NCBI RefSeq assembly: GCF_000425665.1
Contig: NZ_KE384431.1
Location: 32,692-96,691 of the forward strand
Direction: 5' to 3'
Length of the DNA: 64,000 bases
From: Gemella cuniculi DSM 15828
Lineage (GTDB): Bacteria; Bacillota; Bacilli; Staphylococcales; Gemellaceae
Positions within the stretch are counted from its first letter, which is position 1; every line of letters begins with the position of its first letter. A program made the translations under genes and the position numbers. The notes beneath the pieces are model-generated. The model ran no database searches and had not been told where the DNA came from. It saw only the letters and a program-made list of their open reading frames with translations. Of this stretch, positions 61,701 to 64,000 are shown piece after piece.

Positions 61701-63965
61701 TTGAGCACAAAAAAAACAACCAAAAATAAAAAAAATAATACAACTTCAAAAACTACTAAAAATAATAAATTATCAATAAAAAGCAGAAAAGGAAAAAAAC
61801 AAAATAGTATTCCTTTATTGTCAAAAGAAGCATATAGAACTATATTTTTTGTAGTATCTGTCATTATTGTTATTTTATCTGTCTTACAAATGGGATTTAT
61901 AGGAAGAATCTTTGATACATTGTTTAAATACTTGTTTGGAAATTTCAGCTATATTGTCTATTTGATTTTAGTTGCAATTCCCATATACTATATTTTAAAT
62001 AAAAAGTTAAAATCACCAATTTTAGTAATTATATTTTTAATATTAATTGATTGTTTATTTCAATTGATTTTAATTGGCAACAAAGATATGAATCATATTA
62101 GTTTTATGGATATTTATTATAATAGAGTTTCGCTGTATGGCGGTGGAGTAGTTTCATATTTTCCAGTTAAGTTTTTGATATATCTACTCTCATACTATGG
62201 CTCATTATTGGTAGTAATTTCGGCTATTATTACAGTAGTTATTTTGTACTTAAATATAAATCATCGAGTTTTAGTGTCAAAAGTTTTAAATTATATTTCG
62301 AATTCTTTTGATAAAAATATAGATGAAAATATTGATAATGAAATTTCTTTATCTAATTCGGAAATGATGGATAAAAAAAATTCTAATGAAGAAAGATATA
62401 ATAAAATAAAAGAAGATGCTTTGGTGGTTGATATAAGAGAATTTAATGAAGAAGATGTTCCAATGGTTCAATCTGTAAGTAGAAAACGAAATAGAAAAGA
62501 AGAAACAGAAGAACCTCCTAAGTTTGAAAAAACGAAAGAAGATGAATCATATGATAATTATATCTTACCTCCAATAACCTTATTAAATAATCCTACTAAG
62601 CAACAAACTATTACAAAAAGTGATGTAGTGAATAAATCAAAAATTCTTCAAAGTACATTTAATAATTTTGGTATAGAAGTAAAAATCGTAAAAGCTATCG
62701 TTGGTCCGTCTATTACACAATTTCAAATTTTACCAACCCCAGGAACAAAAGTTAGTAAGATTATTAATTTAAGTAATGATATTGCACTTAATCTTGCTGC
62801 TAAAGATGTAAGAATAGAAGCCCCTATTCCAGGAAAATCATTAATTGGTATAGAAATTCCTAATACTATAAATGAACTTGTTACGATGAAAGAAGTTTTC
62901 ATTAATGATAAGGATAATTCTCCATTATCTGTAGCATTAGGGAAAGATGTTTCTGGAGAAGCGATCTTTACAAGAATTGATAAGACTCCTCACCTTTTAA
63001 TAGCAGGATCTACAGGAAGTGGTAAATCTGTTTGTGTAAATACAATTATTACAAGTTTACTTTTGAAAAACAAACCCGATAAAGTAAAACTTATTATGAT
63101 AGATCCAAAAATGGTTGAACTTTCTATTTATGATGGTATTCCACATTTATTGACATCTGTTGTTACTGACCCCTTAAAAGCTGCGGATGTGCTTCATAAA
63201 GTAGTTCTTGAAATGGAAAACAGATATCGTGAATTTGCTAGAGCAAGAGTTAGAAATATGGAAGGGTATAATAAAATTGCTGAACAAGATTCAGATTACA
63301 AAAAATTACCATATATTGTTGTTATTATTGATGAGCTTGCAGATTTGATGATGGTTTCATCTAAAGAGGTGGAAGAATCTATAGCACGTATTGCACAAAA
63401 AGCACGTGCAGCTGGTATTCATATGATTATAGCAACACAACGTCCATCCGTTGATGTAATAACAGGTGTGATAAAAACAAATATCCCATCACGAATAGCG
63501 TTCGCTGTTAGTTCTAGTGTTGATTCAAGAACTATTTTAGATAAATCAGGTGCAGAAACCCTATTAGGAAAAGGAGATATGCTTTATTTATCGGCGGATT
63601 CTAGCAAACCTGTTCGTGTACAAGGTGCTTTCTTATCTGACGAAGAAGTTGAGAAAGTTGTTGATTATGTAAAAAATCAATCTGAGACTCAATATGATCC
63701 TAATATGACACCAAGCGAAATTAGTTCTCAAGGTAATAATAATTCTTTTGATGAAGTGGATCCATTGTATAAAGAAGTACTATTATTTATTGCAAAAACA
63801 CAAAAAGCATCTGCATCACTTTTACAAAGAAGATTTAAAATAGGATTTAATAGAGCATCAAGAATTATAGAGATGTTAGAGGAAGATGGATATATTGGAC
63901 CAGCAGATGGAAGTAAACCAAGAAAAGTATTTTTAGAAAAGGAATTTGCAGAAGATCAAGAATAA
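61701..63965 (+). CDS. ftsK: DNA translocase FtsK/SpoIIIE
   Basis: 754 residues. A very basic N-terminus (about 1-40), four membrane helices (about 45-190), an acidic linker, then the RecA-like motor: Walker A IAGSTGSGKSVCVN, Walker B YIVVIIDELADLMM. The C-terminal gamma winged helix (LLFIAKTQKASASLLQRRFKIG) reads chromosome orientation sequences. It pumps DNA through the closing septum. The TTG at 61701 with AGGAGA is chosen; 22 upstream in-frame codons fall inside the ferredoxin gene. The 3' end is complete. Confidence 0.95.
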   Translation: MSTKKTTKNKKNNTTSKTTKNNKLSIKSRKGKKQNSIPLLSKEAYRTIFFVVSVIIVILSVLQMGFIGRIFDTLFKYLFGNFSYIVYLILVAIPIYYILNKKLKSPILVIIFLILIDCLFQLILIGNKDMNHISFMDIYYNRVSLYGGGVVSYFPVKFLIYLLSYYGSLLVVISAIITVVILYLNINHRVLVSKVLNYISNSFDKNIDENIDNEISLSNSEMMDKKNSNEERYNKIKEDALVVDIREFNEEDVPMVQSVSRKRNRKEETEEPPKFEKTKEDESYDNYILPPITLLNNPTKQQTITKSDVVNKSKILQSTFNNFGIEVKIVKAIVGPSITQFQILPTPGTKVSKIINLSNDIALNLAAKDVRIEAPIPGKSLIGIEIPNTINELVTMKEVFINDKDNSPLSVALGKDVSGEAIFTRIDKTPHLLIAGSTGSGKSVCVNTIITSLLLKNKPDKVKLIMIDPKMVELSIYDGIPHLLTSVVTDPLKAADVLHKVVLEMENRYREFARARVRNMEGYNKIAEQDSDYKKLPYIVVIIDELADLMMVSSKEVEESIARIAQKARAAGIHMIIATQRPSVDVITGVIKTNIPSRIAFAVSSSVDSRTILDKSGAETLLGKGDMLYLSADSSKPVRVQGAFLSDEEVEKVVDYVKNQSETQYDPNMTPSEISSQGNNNSFDEVDPLYKEVLLFIAKTQKASASLLQRRFKIGFNRASRIIEMLEEDGYIGPADGSKPRKVFLEKEFAEDQE

Positions 63966-64000
63966 ATAAATTTAGTTTGCATAATTAAAAATATGTAAAC

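Noticed and set aside
1-64000. CRISPR arrays, tRNA, rRNA, tmRNA, RNase P RNA or SRP RNA
   Set aside because: No regularly spaced repeats and no recognisable RNA gene signatures were seen, including after gpsB and around ffh, where such RNAs sometimes lie.

Overview
The window is AT-rich, low-GC Firmicutes chromosome (class Bacilli). A staphylococcus-like run (NUDIX, xerD, scpA, scpB, rluB, SrrA/ResD-type regulator) sits beside a MurT-GatD pair, and the small catalytic core genes are streptococcus-like. Together these suggest a Gemella-like organism. This is inferred from gene order and protein style; no database was searched. No rRNA, tRNA or CRISPR array was found.

Layout. 1-0.7 kb: C-terminal end of an LPXTG-anchored surface protein. 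0.7-10.5 kb: core genes (topB, cmk, plsC, a hotdog thioesterase, a cysteine desulfurase-thiI-trmFO group, codY). 10.7-12.6 kb: a minus-strand group (hydrolase, FlK-like thioesterase, NUDIX, small YjzD-like membrane protein). 12.8-20.3 kb: a NUDIX protein with an unusual N-terminal extension, a DUF1275 protein, then the chromosome segregation and wall run xerD-like, scpA, scpB, rluB, orphan response regulator, murT, gatD. 20.5-27.1 kb: aminotransferase, CPBP protease, and clpX-lon-engB. 27.4-31 kb: rpsP, a polar amino acid ABC transporter, a small unknown gene and rpmE2. 31.2-33.7 kb: tdk-prfA-prmC. 33.8-34.9 kb: an S24/LexA-type repressor divergent from a previously unlisted 37-residue membrane peptide. 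35.2-40.3 kb: gpmA, an unknown lipoprotein, recD2 and an unknown membrane protein. 40.6-46.2 kb: Nif3-like, mntR, thyA, folA, degV, then ireB-ruvX-DUF1292-mltG. 46.5-47.9 kb: a decayed ISL3-type transposase and a broken prophage lysis cassette (holin, endolysin). 48.2-64 kb: rsmE, gpsB, coaBC, priA, a small membrane-associated protein with a P1B-type ATPase, ylxM-ffh-trmL, ybeY-era-recO, murI, rdgB, ferredoxin, ftsK.

Most of the window is core housekeeping in tightly packed operons, often with overlaps of 1 to 17 nt, separated by clear intrinsic terminators and sigma-A promoters, many with an extended -10 (TGN before TATAAT).

The best candidate for something undescribed is at 33.8-34.9 kb. 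A self-cleaving-type S24 repressor faces a tiny transmembrane peptide. Both promoters have the same TTGATT -35 followed by TT, and each carries a CCGTA/CGGTTT motif in its spacer. This is the same layout as lexA-yneA or lexA-sosA, but the peptide is unrelated in length and design. Second, rpsP and rpmE2, 3.4 kb apart, share a palindromic element at the same distance upstream of their -35 boxes, and both leaders fold into a hairpin next to the ribosome binding site.
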